From NCBI RefSeq assembly GCF_001642735.1, contig NZ_LWHM01000003.1:62001-126000 (forward strand): a stretch of 64,000 bases of DNA, read 5' to 3'. Under the pieces are notes generated by a model. It saw only the letters and a list, made by a program, of their open reading frames with translations, ran no database searches and had not been told where the DNA came from. The position numbers were made by a program, and so were the translations under genes. Positions 1-9,437 of this stretch are shown one piece after another. This stretch comes from Pseudohongiella nitratireducens. Its GTDB lineage: Bacteria; Pseudomonadota; Gammaproteobacteria; Pseudomonadales; Pseudohongiellaceae. Numbering within the stretch: position 1 is the first letter of the stretch; every line of letters starts with the position of its first letter.

Positions 1-744
1 TCCGGCATCGTGCAGGGTATTTTCGCCGGTGGCACCAAATTAGGCGAACTATACAGTGAAGCGGTCAACACCGATGGCAGCATGTCCAACGCAGAATTGG
101 CCGCAGCCATTGGCAATCTGCCGATGTTATTTGAACCTGGTACAGCCTGGCATTACGGACATTCCACGGATGTATTGGGCGCGGTACTGGAAGTTGCTGC
201 CGGCCAACCCTTGGACGAAATCCTCAATGAGCGGATTTTCGAGCCGCTGAACATGGACGAAACTACCTTCTATGTACCATCCGAAAAATCTTCACGCATT
301 GCCCAGCCAATTCATGGCGCCATGGCAGATTACACCATAGAACGCCCTCAACTCTCCGGGGGTGGCGGGCTGAACTCAACCACTGAAGACTATATCCGCT
401 TCGCCAACATGCTGTTGAATGACGGTGAATACCGTGGCTCGCGTATTCTTGACAAAGAAACCCTGGACTGGATGCGTGAAGAGCGTCTGACGCCTGAAGT
501 CTCACGTGAATACTTCTTTTATGGCAATCGCGGCGGCTGGAGCATGGGCTTCCACCTGCAGCCAGTCCCTGGCCATGATGGCAGCAGCTTTGGCTGGCGT
601 GGTATCGGCGGCACCTTGTTCCTGGTAGATCAGGAAAACGACATGTTCATGCTGTACATGGAGCAGAAGCGTGGTGGCCCACGTGGCGCCCCCTTCGATA
701 ACAACATCGCCCAGCGAGTTGTCTATGAAGCGATTGCTGACTGA
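1..744 (+). CDS. Serine hydrolase, beta-lactamase class C family (3' part)
   Basis: The frame is open from base 1, so only the C-terminal 247 residues are in the window; the GTG at position 10 is an internal codon. The first residues (SGI) fit the end of the usual HTSGI block, which follows the catalytic SxxK motif, so that motif lies upstream of the window. A YGH segment (in WHYGHSTDV) stands where the family has Y-x-N, and GHDG near the C-terminus fits the third HxG motif. Related enzymes are esterases, amidases or penicillin-binding-like proteins; the substrate cannot be told. A strong terminator follows at 814-843. Confidence 0.85.
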   Translation, partial: SGIVQGIFAGGTKLGELYSEAVNTDGSMSNAELAAAIGNLPMLFEPGTAWHYGHSTDVLGAVLEVAAGQPLDEILNERIFEPLNMDETTFYVPSEKSSRIAQPIHGAMADYTIERPQLSGGGGLNSTTEDYIRFANMLLNDGEYRGSRILDKETLDWMREERLTPEVSREYFFYGNRGGWSMGFHLQPVPGHDGSSFGWRGIGGTLFLVDQENDMFMLYMEQKRGGPRGAPFDNNIAQRVVYEAIAD

Positions 745-813
745 TAGTTAAGAAACTGCTCCGCCAGCACATTCAGTTGCTGGCAAGACAGATAATTGCC
801 AGCCTACACAATA

Positions 814-843
814 AACGCGGAATCCTCATTCCGCGTTTTTTTT
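814..843 (+). terminator. Rho-independent terminator after the serine hydrolase
   Basis: A perfect 10-bp stem (814-823 with 828-837) with a CCTC loop runs straight into an eight-T tract. It separates the serine hydrolase from the efflux operon that starts at 978. Confidence 0.9.
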
Positions 844-977
844 CGCCAATTATTAGTGAACCCCGCTAACAACACCCACCTCAAATATATCTATCTAATT
901 GTATTTAAAATGATTTCCATTGTTGGCCTTGTTTTTGCTGTATCCCTGTCAGAAACATAAACAAGGAAGAAAACAAA

Positions 978-2255
978 ATGAAAATTGCGGATACATCAGC
1001 GCAGGATACTGTCCTGACGGTTCAACCAGACCGTAAAAAGCGCTATGCCGTCATCACCGTCGTCGCTCTCAGTTTAATCACTGTTCTTTGGTGGGCTGTT
1101 CCTACTTTTTCCAGATGGGGCCAGGCTCAGGATTCGATGTCACTCGACCAGATCCGGGTTGCTACCGTGACACGTGAAAGTTTCATCCGTGATGTGACCG
1201 TACCTGGCCGCGTCGTCGCTGCAGTCAGCCCGGTGCTGTATGCCAGCGATGATGGTGTCATCACTTTTTCTGTCGCTGCAGGTGATACTGTCAAATCAGG
1301 TGAAGAGCTGGCCAGCATTGACAGCCCGGAACTGGATAACCGGTTACTCCAGGAAGAGTCACGCCTTAACTCCATGCGGGTTGAACTGGAGCGTCAGCAA
1401 ATCACCACCCAGCAACAGCAACTGGTCAACCTGAAAGCGATGGATGATGCGGCTATTCGCCTGAATGCAGCCCAGCGGGAGCTGACCCGGGCAGAACAGG
1501 CATTCGAGCGCGGCGCATTATCGGCCGTGGATCTCGAGCGTGCTCGTGATGACCTGGAAACCGCACAAGTGCTACACCGGCACGCCGAAATGGATGCAGA
1601 GCTGGACAAGGAACGTCAATCTTTTGAAGTGCAGACACGCGAACTTTCGGTTGAACAGCAGTCGTTGATTGTAGAGGACCTGAAGCGCCAGGTTGCTAAT
1701 CTTACACTCCTCTCTCCCGCCAGCGGCATCGTCGGTAACCTGCTGGTTGAGCAGAAATCCAGCGTTTCACGCAACCAACCCGTGATGAGCGTCGTTGATT
1801 TATCCGCCTTTGAAGTGGAAGTACAAATTCCTGAATCTTATGTGGCTGATCTGGCTATTGGCATGGAAGCAGAAATACAGCTGCCCCAGGAAAACCTGAC
1901 CGCCACACTGGTCGCCATCTCTCCGGAAATCGTGAACAACCAGGTTACCGGACGCCTGCGCTTTCCAGAATCATCACCTGACACACTGCGCCAGAACCAG
2001 CGTCTGACAACCCGAATCTTGCTGGAACAACGTGAGAACGTACTGACCCTGCCCAGAGGACAGTTCATCGAGAGTGGCAGCGGTCGTTTCGTTTACATCA
2101 TTGAAAACGGTCTGGCGCACCGCCGTCCCATCACCATGGGTGCCACCAGCCTTAGCCATGTCGAAATTATTGACGGAGTGCAAGAGGGCGAACGCGTGAT
2201 TGTTTCATCAACTGACGCAGTCAGTGGCGCAGAAGCCATACTCATAAATAACTGA
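978..2255 (+). CDS. HlyD/MacA-type periplasmic adaptor subunit
   Basis: A 425-residue membrane fusion protein that should link an inner-membrane ABC pump to an outer-membrane channel. One N-terminal membrane segment (about residues 22-44) anchors it. It is followed by a split biotinyl-lipoyl-like domain, a long Gln/Glu/Arg-rich coiled-coil hairpin (about 115-225), and beta-barrel and membrane-proximal domains ending near residue 425. An AAGGAAG ribosome site precedes the ATG. It is the first gene of a four-gene operon (adaptor, ATPase, two permeases) with gaps of 11-16 bp. No TolC-like gene is adjacent, so the outer-membrane partner is presumably shared. The family is clear; the exported substrate is unknown. 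Confidence 0.9.
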   Translation: MKIADTSAQDTVLTVQPDRKKRYAVITVVALSLITVLWWAVPTFSRWGQAQDSMSLDQIRVATVTRESFIRDVTVPGRVVAAVSPVLYASDDGVITFSVAAGDTVKSGEELASIDSPELDNRLLQEESRLNSMRVELERQQITTQQQQLVNLKAMDDAAIRLNAAQRELTRAEQAFERGALSAVDLERARDDLETAQVLHRHAEMDAELDKERQSFEVQTRELSVEQQSLIVEDLKRQVANLTLLSPASGIVGNLLVEQKSSVSRNQPVMSVVDLSAFEVEVQIPESYVADLAIGMEAEIQLPQENLTATLVAISPEIVNNQVTGRLRFPESSPDTLRQNQRLTTRILLEQRENVLTLPRGQFIESGSGRFVYIIENGLAHRRPITMGATSLSHVEIIDGVQEGERVIVSSTDAVSGAEAILINN

Positions 2256-2271
2256 ACCAGGAGTACACACC

Positions 2272-2964
2272 ATGCTACAGATGACAAATATTGGTAAAAC
2301 ATTTTTGACCGGACAAGTGCAAACCAAGGCATTGGACCAGATTAACCTCGAGGTAGATGAAGGTGAGTTCGTCACGATTACCGGCCCATCCGGATGCGGA
2401 AAAACCACCTTTCTCAACATTGCAGGATTGTTAGAAAACGCAACCGCCGGCCAGTACCTGCTGGATGGCGAAGACGTCTCCCGCCTTGGCGACCGGCAAC
2501 GTGCCAAATTGAGAAACCAGAAGATCGGTTTTATCTTCCAGAGCTTCAACCTGATGCCCGACCTGAACTTGTTTGACAATGTGGATGTCCCCCTTCGCTA
2601 CCGAGGCCTGGGGCGTGGTGAACGACATCAGCGCATTGAGGAGGCACTAACCAATGTGGGGTTGTGGTCACGACGCAAGCACCTGCCTGCGCAGCTCTCC
2701 GGTGGTCAACAGCAACGTGTTGCCATTGCTCGCGCACTGGCAGGCAGCCCCAGATTCCTGCTGGCTGATGAGCCAACCGGTAACCTGGATTCAAAAACAG
2801 CAGCAGGCGTTATGTCATTGCTGCATGAAATTAATGCCAAAGGCACTACCATCATTATGGTGACACACGACCCTGTACTGGCCCAGAACAGTCGCAGAAA
2901 CATTGACATCCTGGACGGCCAGATCCGCGATGACGCACGCCGCAACACAGCAGCGGTAGCCTGA
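2272..2964 (+). CDS. ABC transporter ATPase, MacB/LolD type
   Basis: A 230-residue ATPase subunit that powers the neighbouring FtsX-type permeases. Visible motifs are Walker A GPSGCGKT (38-45), a Q-loop in FIFQSFNLM, the signature LSGGQQQRVAIARAL (about 142-156), Walker B FLLADEPTGNLD and the switch histidine in MVTHD. The LADEPTGNLD sequence is typical of the MacB/LolD/FtsE group. It starts 16 bp after the adaptor gene with a clear AGGAG site. The ATPase and permeases are separate proteins here, unlike the fused E. coli MacB. Confidence 0.95.
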   Translation: MLQMTNIGKTFLTGQVQTKALDQINLEVDEGEFVTITGPSGCGKTTFLNIAGLLENATAGQYLLDGEDVSRLGDRQRAKLRNQKIGFIFQSFNLMPDLNLFDNVDVPLRYRGLGRGERHQRIEEALTNVGLWSRRKHLPAQLSGGQQQRVAIARALAGSPRFLLADEPTGNLDSKTAAGVMSLLHEINAKGTTIIMVTHDPVLAQNSRRNIDILDGQIRDDARRNTAAVA

Positions 2965-2977
2965 GAGAGGGTAAATC

Positions 2978-4285
2978 ATGTTTTTTTATTATATCAAGCT
3001 GGCTTTACTCAGCTACCGTCGCAACCCCGTACTCAGCTCACTGATGGTCCTGGCAATCGCGGTGGGTATCGGCGCCTTTATGGTTGTATATACCCTGACC
3101 TACATCATGGGCGGCGATCCTATTCCTCAAAAGAGTGATCAGCTATACCACATACAGTTTGATTATGGCGATCCTGCTATTTCAGCGTTTGAGCCTCCAC
3201 CACAACTGACATACCGTGATGCGATGGCCATGCTGGAAGCGCCTTTTGATTACCCGCGCACCGCCACTTCAAGATTCTCTGAAGCGATTGAACCACCAAG
3301 CCGGAATATTGCGCCATTTTTTGCTAACGGCCGAGGCGCACTCAGTGATTTCTTCACCATGTTTGACGTGCCTTTCCTGTATGGCGGCCCCTGGGGCGCA
3401 GAAAGTGACAGTAATGGGGAGCAGGTTGTTGTCCTTTCCCGGGACATGAATGATCGCCTGTTTGGTGGCGAAAATTCAGTCGGCAAAAACCTGGATCTTG
3501 GTGGCCTGGTATTCACCATCGTCGGCGTGCTTGATGAGTGGCAGCCAATTCCTAAATTCTACGACCTTAACAATGGTCAGTTTAATGTCAGTGAAGAAGT
3601 TTATGTGCCCTGGCACCTCATTGCTTCCCAGGAATTAAGGAGATCTGGTAATACCAATTGCTGGGCACCACCGGAAGGTGACGACTTTCAGGCTTTCCTG
3701 AATGCTGAGTGTGCCTGGATACAGTACTGGGTGCAATTGCCGGATCAGAACGCTTTCAATGAATATCAGTCATTTCTGAACAGTTATGTTGAAGAACAGC
3801 GTGCTTTTGGGCGGATGCGGGTTCCTGTCGATAAACGTCTGTTCAATGTCATTGAATGGATGGAAGAGCAGGAAGCGCTCCCCAACGAAATCAAGGTTCT
3901 TACCGTACTGGCGGGCCTGTTGTTAGCCGTTTGTCTGCTCAACACCGTAGGATTGTTGCTGGCCAAGTTCCTGGGAAAATCGGCTGAACTGGGCGTTCGC
4001 CAGGCGCTGGGAGCCAACAAATCATCATTGATGATTCAACACACCATCGAAACCGGTGTACTTGGCACAATTGGTGGACTGCTTGGGCTTGGTTTTGCCG
4101 TACTGGGCATGGAAGGCGTCAAGATCTTGTTAAGTGGTGATATCCCTCTCGACTGGCTCGGCATTGATATGACGATGGCGATGACTACCGTTGGCCTTGC
4201 CATTATCAGCGGCGTCTTTGCCGGTCTTTACCCGATCTGGCGTACCAGCCGGATTAACCCTGCCATTCATCTGAAAACGCAGTAA
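2978..4285 (+). CDS. ABC transporter permease, MacB/FtsX type (first)
   Basis: A 435-residue permease with the MacB/FtsX plan: one membrane segment near residues 18-40, a large periplasmic MacB_PCD-type domain (about 45-300), then three C-terminal membrane segments ending in a PxWRxxRxxPxxxLK-like tail. It lies 13 bp after the ATPase and 11 bp before a second, different permease. The two probably form a heterodimer. It contains a Cys pair in the periplasmic domain (NTNCWAPP and NAECAW) that could form a disulfide; that is inference. Confidence 0.92.
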   Translation: MFFYYIKLALLSYRRNPVLSSLMVLAIAVGIGAFMVVYTLTYIMGGDPIPQKSDQLYHIQFDYGDPAISAFEPPPQLTYRDAMAMLEAPFDYPRTATSRFSEAIEPPSRNIAPFFANGRGALSDFFTMFDVPFLYGGPWGAESDSNGEQVVVLSRDMNDRLFGGENSVGKNLDLGGLVFTIVGVLDEWQPIPKFYDLNNGQFNVSEEVYVPWHLIASQELRRSGNTNCWAPPEGDDFQAFLNAECAWIQYWVQLPDQNAFNEYQSFLNSYVEEQRAFGRMRVPVDKRLFNVIEWMEEQEALPNEIKVLTVLAGLLLAVCLLNTVGLLLAKFLGKSAELGVRQALGANKSSLMIQHTIETGVLGTIGGLLGLGFAVLGMEGVKILLSGDIPLDWLGIDMTMAMTTVGLAIISGVFAGLYPIWRTSRINPAIHLKTQ

Positions 4286-4296
4286 GGAGCATTCAT

Positions 4297-5511
4297 ATGG
4301 AATTCGGACCGATACTAAGATCATTACTGCGTAATAAAACCGGCGCCTTACTGATCGCACTACAAATCATGGTGACACTGACCGTGATCGTCAATGCCAT
4401 TTACATCATTCAGGAGCGCTCACAACACATGACGAAACCAAGTGGTCTGGATGAGGCGAATATAACTCATATCCTCTCCATCGGGTACGGTGAAAGTTTT
4501 AATGCCGAAGCAACCACAGATAATGACTTGAGAGTGTTAAGAGGAATGACGGGGGTAGCCGATGCTACCGTCATTAATGCAATACCCGTTAGTAGCAGCG
4601 GCTCATCAAATGGGTATATGGTTGAACCCGGTCGTTTGGAGCTGGCCGTGATGGCGGCACAATACAGAAGTGACGATCATGCGATTTCAACGATGGGACT
4701 GGAGCTGATCGCCGGAGAGAATTTTTCGCCGAATGAAATTGTTCGACATGAACCCGGCACGGCCAGAACAGACACTTCAGTCATTGTCACCCGTGCGATG
4801 GCAGAAGCGCTTTACCCGGATGACGCAGCGGAAACCACAATAGGTCGAATTTTTTACGCTGCCGATGACACGGCATTGCAGATCAAAGGCATTGTCGAGA
4901 GATTGCAGGTTCCCTGGCCAAGTGCCGACTTTGCAGAAAACTCTGTGATCTATCCGGAAATTGAACTGGATGGGGGAAACTACTACCTGGTTCGTCATGA
5001 GCCAGGGTATCGCGACGAGAACCTGCCACGGGTGGAGGAAACTCTTGCTGCGCAAAATGACACCCGGGTATTACGGGAAAATCAGACCTTCGAACAGACC
5101 CGTACAATCACTTTCATTCCCGATAATGCGATGACCAGCATCCTTTCCATTGTGGTCAGCATTCTGATGTTTATTACTGGCCTGGGTATTGTCGGACTGG
5201 CCGTATTTACAATCAACCGCAGACGACGCCAGATTGGTACACGGCGCGCTCTCGGTGCAGGACATATACAGATATTGCGTTATTTTCTGGTTGAAAATTT
5301 TGTTATCAGTACCGTGGGAGTCATATTCGGCGCCATCATGACCGTGGCTTTGAATATGTTTCTTGTCAATAACTTCGACCTGGCGCCACTGCAATGGTAC
5401 TTCGTGCCAGCCGGTATGGCGGTGTTATTGGTACTGGGTCAACTGGCAGTGGTAGGCCCTGCATGGCGAGCTTCCCGAATGTCTCCTGCTACCGCTACCC
5501 GAAACATATAA
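4297..5511 (+). CDS. ABC transporter permease, MacB/FtsX type (second)
   Basis: A 404-residue second permease of the same operon. It has an N-terminal membrane helix (about 20-40), a periplasmic domain, and three C-terminal helices beginning near residue 280 with the RRRRQIGTRRALGA cytoplasmic motif typical of FtsX domains. It ends in PAWRASRMSPATATRNI. Its periplasmic domain shows little likeness to the first permease, which suggests heterodimer specialisation rather than recent duplication. The operon terminator sits 100 bp downstream, inside the convergent gene. Confidence 0.92.
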   Translation: MEFGPILRSLLRNKTGALLIALQIMVTLTVIVNAIYIIQERSQHMTKPSGLDEANITHILSIGYGESFNAEATTDNDLRVLRGMTGVADATVINAIPVSSSGSSNGYMVEPGRLELAVMAAQYRSDDHAISTMGLELIAGENFSPNEIVRHEPGTARTDTSVIVTRAMAEALYPDDAAETTIGRIFYAADDTALQIKGIVERLQVPWPSADFAENSVIYPEIELDGGNYYLVRHEPGYRDENLPRVEETLAAQNDTRVLRENQTFEQTRTITFIPDNAMTSILSIVVSILMFITGLGIVGLAVFTINRRRRQIGTRRALGAGHIQILRYFLVENFVISTVGVIFGAIMTVALNMFLVNNFDLAPLQWYFVPAGMAVLLVLGQLAVVGPAWRASRMSPATATRNI

Positions 5512-5574
5512 CAGTGTTGCAACGAGTAGCAGTTAATTCATGTAACAGAAAAAGAGCATAGCGACGTTGGGAGA

Positions 5575-6087
5575 TCAGGGCAGTTGCGCCTGCAGCTGCT
5601 CTACTTGATCCCGAAAGGTCAGGCTGGTTACCTGACCTTCTTTTTTTATATTGACCGTATTAATTTGCGAAGGCCATATTTCGCGCAAACTGTTATTAGT
5701 CACAGTCATCGCATTCATATCTTCTGGCAAGGAAATCTCCTGATACACCCAGAAGAAATTACCATCCGCTTCATACCCTACAGGCCTCAGCTCAAGTGAA
5801 CGTCCGGACTCATCAATGATGGCGAAGTTCGATTGCACATATTCTGCAAAGCGACGCTGGCTTTCCGGCGAACCGATAATATCCGCATTGGCATCAACTA
5901 CATCCCGGATTGCATGCTCCGCATCATGCAGGTAAAAACGATGTACGACCTCCAGAGAGCCGCTGCGCTCATTAAAGAGGATTTCAGTAAGCGCCGCCTT
6001 TTGCTGATGCGACCAGGCTGGACTGACACTCAGCAGAGCCAGCAACAATGCCAACCCTGCACACAGACTACTACTCTTCTTCATCAT
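5575..6087 (-). CDS. DUF6702 family secreted protein
   Basis: A small protein of about 170 residues with a signal peptide (hydrophobic LALLLALLSVS, likely cleavage near AWS-H). The mature part has the features of DUF6702: HQQKAALTEILFN at its start, then VVHRFYLHDAEHA and a WVYQEI segment. The function is unknown; homologues often sit beside an M1-family peptidase, as here. Its start overlaps the end of the peptidase gene by about 17 bp, so the two are translationally coupled. ATG at 6087 or 6084 is equally possible. Confidence 0.8.
   Translation of the reverse strand: MMKKSSSLCAGLALLLALLSVSPAWSHQQKAALTEILFNERSGSLEVVHRFYLHDAEHAIRDVVDANADIIGSPESQRRFAEYVQSNFAIIDESGRSLELRPVGYEADGNFFWVYQEISLPEDMNAMTVTNNSLREIWPSQINTVNIKKEGQVTSLTFRDQVEQLQAQLP
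5615..5647 (+). terminator. Terminator of the efflux operon, inside the convergent gene
   Basis: A perfect 9-bp stem (5615-5623 with 5631-5639), a 7-nt loop and then a T-rich run (5641-5647) read on the plus strand. It overlaps the last codons of the minus-strand DUF6702 gene, so one DNA segment is both coding and terminator. Confidence 0.75.
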
Positions 6088-8512
6088 CACTGTTCAGTTC
6101 GGTTTTAATGTCCTGCATGATGTCGCGATCAACCAGACGAGAACTCTGCGACGATTTATAAGCTTCAACACGGGAAGGAATAATACGCCGTGGATAATAG
6201 TTGTTATGAATATCGGCATCGGCAATTTCCCACTCCGGGTCCAGAACGACTTCTTCCAGTGCTTTGTCCGACACAATCAGTTTGCTGACCTGATGCGCAT
6301 TTCGACGCCAGATCTCGGCGGGGATATCGACTCGCTCAGTGCTGCCATCTTCATAGGTCAGCTGCAAAGGCAAGGGCATCACCAGCCCTCCTTGATTACT
6401 GAAAGATAAAACATAGTAATGTCGATCTTCTTCCAGTGCCCGTTCCAGGGTTGCCTTTTCCCAGGGCTCCAGGCTGTCCAGGAAACTCTGGTACTCGTTA
6501 CGTTCCTTGTTGGTCACCGTATAAATATCATTTTCATCATAAAAATCGCGTACATCAGGGTTGCGCTCTACCCAGGGGCGCATACCTTCTTCGCGGTTTC
6601 TGAGCGCTGATGTTGACGCAGGTTTGTTGGCCTCCGCCTCACGCTGACGATTCAGGTCAATATCCGGGTCATGGGTATCCAAGCGCATTTCATAGACCTG
6701 CTCCAGCGCAATATCAACATGGTCAGTGGTGTAGAACCAGCCACGCCAGAACCAGTCCAGGTCAATGCCGGAAGCATCTTCCATGGTACGGAAAAAGTCC
6801 GCAGGCGTGGGACGTTTAAACTTCCAACGCTGAGCAAATTCACGGAAGGCAAAATCAAACAACTCCCGCCCCATCACAGTCTCACGCAGTATGCGAAGTG
6901 CCGTGGCTGGTTTGGAGTAGGCATTAGGTCCAAGGCGTGTAACGCTGTCGGACTGAGTCATAATCGGCTGCTGATCCGTCGATACCATATAAGGCACGAT
7001 ATTGCGGGGTTCATTACCCCAGGGGATATCAGGATCCCACTCCAGTCCTGCTACAGCATCCAGAAAACTGTTTAGGCCCTCATCCATCCAGGTCCACTGA
7101 CGTTCATCAGTGTTGACTGTCATCGGGAAATAAATATGGCCGATCTCGTGAATCACCACACCAATCAGGAACTGTTTTTCTGACAGTGAATAGGTACGGC
7201 TGCCATCATCCTGCAAGGTAGTACGCGGACCATTAAAGGTGATCATGGGGTATTCCATGCCGCCTACCGGCCCATTGACCGACTGTGCCACAGGATAAGG
7301 ATAATCAAAAGCGAACCGGTTGTAGACTTCCATGGTGTGGATGACGACTTCTGTCGAATAGTCCGACCAGAGCGGGTCGCCTTCTTTGGGGAAGAATGAC
7401 ATGGCCATGACGAATGGCACTTCTTCACTATCCTGCTCAAACCCTTTGGCATCCCAGATAAACTTGCGTGACGATGCCCAGGCAAAATCGCGCACGTTAT
7501 CGGCTTCAAAGCGCCAGGTTTTGGTATCACTGCTGCCTTCGCGCTCATTCTCCAGGGCTTCTTCCGGGGTCACAATGTAAACCGGACGTTCGTCGTCACG
7601 TGCAGATTCCAGTCGCTGCTGCTGAGTGGCAGTCAGCACTTCAGCCGGGTTTTGCAGCACCCCGGTAGCAGAGACAATATGATCATCTGGTACAGTGATT
7701 TCGACATCGTAATCACCAAACTCCAGTGTGAATTCGCCGCTACCCAGGAACTCTTTGTTGGTCCAACCTTCATAGTCGGTATAGGCTGCCAGACGCGGGA
7801 ACCACTGCGCAATCACAAAGATATCATTGCCGCCCTCGCGCTCATCTTCCGGAAAATGCTCATAACCACTTCGCGCAGATACCGCATCCTCTTCGGGAAT
7901 GTTGAAACTGAAATCGATCTGGAATTCGACCTCTTCGCCTGAGCGCAGTGGCGCAGGCAGGTCCAGGCGCAACAACGTTCCGACCACGGTGTAAGACAAC
8001 TCGTTACCAGCGACATCTGTCACTGACTCCAGGTCATACCCCATCGGCGTGTCTTCAATAAACTGCATACGGCGCAGTTCCGACAGGCTCATACGCGCCG
8101 GTTCACTTCTGGCACCACTTTCGACAGGCAGTGATCGGCCACCGCTGCGGGAAAAGTCACTGGACATCGATGCCCGCGAGTCGGGACGGAAAATATTCTG
8201 ATCAAGCTGCAGCCAGAGGTAGCTCAGTGTATCCGGTGAGTTGTTCTCATAGCGGATAGTTTCACTGCCACTGAGCCGTCTTCGGGACTCATCAAGCGTG
8301 ACCTGAATGTCATAATCTACCTGTTGCTGCCAATAGGCGTGACCAGGCTGGCCGGCTGCATTGCGATAGATGTTGGCGGTTGGCAGAGATTCATCCAGTT
8401 GCCTGAACTTATCAATGTAATTGCCTTTGCTTTGCACCACCGGCTGCGCGGATACGGCTCCCGCAAAAATTGCCATTGCCAATGTACCCAGCCCTGCGTT
8501 CCGCCATTTCAT
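6071..8512 (-). CDS. M1 family metallopeptidase, secreted
   Basis: An 813-residue zinc aminopeptidase-like enzyme with a signal peptide (cleavage near VSA-QP). The exopeptidase motif GGMEYP (about 417-422) and the zinc site HEIGH (455-459) with the third ligand Glu about 19 residues later (WMDEGLNSF) are intact. I chose the ATG at 8512 because AGGAG lies 7 nt upstream; an in-frame ATG at 8533 has no such site. The enzyme should act in the periplasm or outside the cell on peptides. It is upstream of, and overlaps, the DUF6702 gene. Confidence 0.93.
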   Translation of the reverse strand: MKWRNAGLGTLAMAIFAGAVSAQPVVQSKGNYIDKFRQLDESLPTANIYRNAAGQPGHAYWQQQVDYDIQVTLDESRRRLSGSETIRYENNSPDTLSYLWLQLDQNIFRPDSRASMSSDFSRSGGRSLPVESGARSEPARMSLSELRRMQFIEDTPMGYDLESVTDVAGNELSYTVVGTLLRLDLPAPLRSGEEVEFQIDFSFNIPEEDAVSARSGYEHFPEDEREGGNDIFVIAQWFPRLAAYTDYEGWTNKEFLGSGEFTLEFGDYDVEITVPDDHIVSATGVLQNPAEVLTATQQQRLESARDDERPVYIVTPEEALENEREGSSDTKTWRFEADNVRDFAWASSRKFIWDAKGFEQDSEEVPFVMAMSFFPKEGDPLWSDYSTEVVIHTMEVYNRFAFDYPYPVAQSVNGPVGGMEYPMITFNGPRTTLQDDGSRTYSLSEKQFLIGVVIHEIGHIYFPMTVNTDERQWTWMDEGLNSFLDAVAGLEWDPDIPWGNEPRNIVPYMVSTDQQPIMTQSDSVTRLGPNAYSKPATALRILRETVMGRELFDFAFREFAQRWKFKRPTPADFFRTMEDASGIDLDWFWRGWFYTTDHVDIALEQVYEMRLDTHDPDIDLNRQREAEANKPASTSALRNREEGMRPWVERNPDVRDFYDENDIYTVTNKERNEYQSFLDSLEPWEKATLERALEEDRHYYVLSFSNQGGLVMPLPLQLTYEDGSTERVDIPAEIWRRNAHQVSKLIVSDKALEEVVLDPEWEIADADIHNNYYPRRIIPSRVEAYKSSQSSRLVDRDIMQDIKTELNSDDEEE

Positions 8513-8585
8513 CTTGCTGCTCCTCATTTGCAACCTTGCGACCCGACAGCGTTAAATGCCGGGTCGTTGACAACAGATCAGATTA

Positions 8586-9188
8586 TTACTTCTCTTCGTA
8601 ATGTCCCATTAACATGCCTGTGCCCAGCACATGGCCATCAATAGCCTCCAGCAACTCAGCTTTATTCAGGCCCGCTGGCAGATCAAGTTCGCTATCCAGC
8701 GCATATATTCGGAAGTGGTAAGCATGCAGTTTACCGTCTTTTGGCGGTCTAGGGCCAAAATAACCGGTCTGTCGCAAACCGTTTACGCCGTTTATCATAC
8801 CCTCCAGCCCGTCAACATTCACTTCTGCTTCTCGGGTCAGACCTTCCGGGAGGCCCTCAGCGTCTGCAGGAATATTATAAGCCACCCAATGCACGAAAGG
8901 CTGAGGTGTCGGTGCGATTGGATCATCCATGACCAGAGCCAGTTGCTGAGTTCCTTCCGGCAAGTCTGACCAGGTGATTGACGGCACAGTATTGTCGCCA
9001 TAGGCAGAATAAGCCAGCGGCACAGTACCATGATGCTCAAAAGCGGTACTGCTGACTGTGATCGTGTCTTCCATTTCAGCTGCCTGAGCCGTGGGAAACA
9101 CAATCATTAACGCCAGCATGGCCAGATACTGAGTGGAAACTGACCTGACTTTGTGCACTGTATTAATGATCATTGCGTGATATAACAT
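8586..9188 (-). CDS. YbhB/YbcL family (PEBP-like) protein, secreted
   Basis: A 200-residue protein with a signal peptide (cleavage near AQA-AE) and the phosphatidylethanolamine-binding-like fold. Family marks are PSITWSDLPEGTQQLALVMDDP, broken here at the conserved MDDP block, then PFVHWVAYNIP, GYFGPRPP and HAYHFRIYALD. The biochemical role of bacterial YbhB proteins is not settled. The ATG at 9188 has AAGGAG 8 nt upstream. A second member of the family is at 28763-29338. Confidence 0.92.
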   Translation of the reverse strand: MLYHAMIINTVHKVRSVSTQYLAMLALMIVFPTAQAAEMEDTITVSSTAFEHHGTVPLAYSAYGDNTVPSITWSDLPEGTQQLALVMDDPIAPTPQPFVHWVAYNIPADAEGLPEGLTREAEVNVDGLEGMINGVNGLRQTGYFGPRPPKDGKLHAYHFRIYALDSELDLPAGLNKAELLEAIDGHVLGTGMLMGHYEEK

Positions 9189-9437
9189 GACTGATACTCC
9201 TTTTTGCATGCCAATGATTTTTATGTAGATACTTTTTGAAGATTTTTATGAAAATGCTTTCATAAAGCACTATTACGATAGCAACTGTACTGTAATGACG
9301 ACAGTCAGCCGATTCGCCTGAAATCAGGATAGTCGACACCTAGCCGCTTCACAACTGTCCGGGCAGGAAATAGCAGTGCAATACACTCCGTTTAACGCAT
9401 CATCAGTCAAATCAGCCAGCAAGCAGCAACTATCCCT

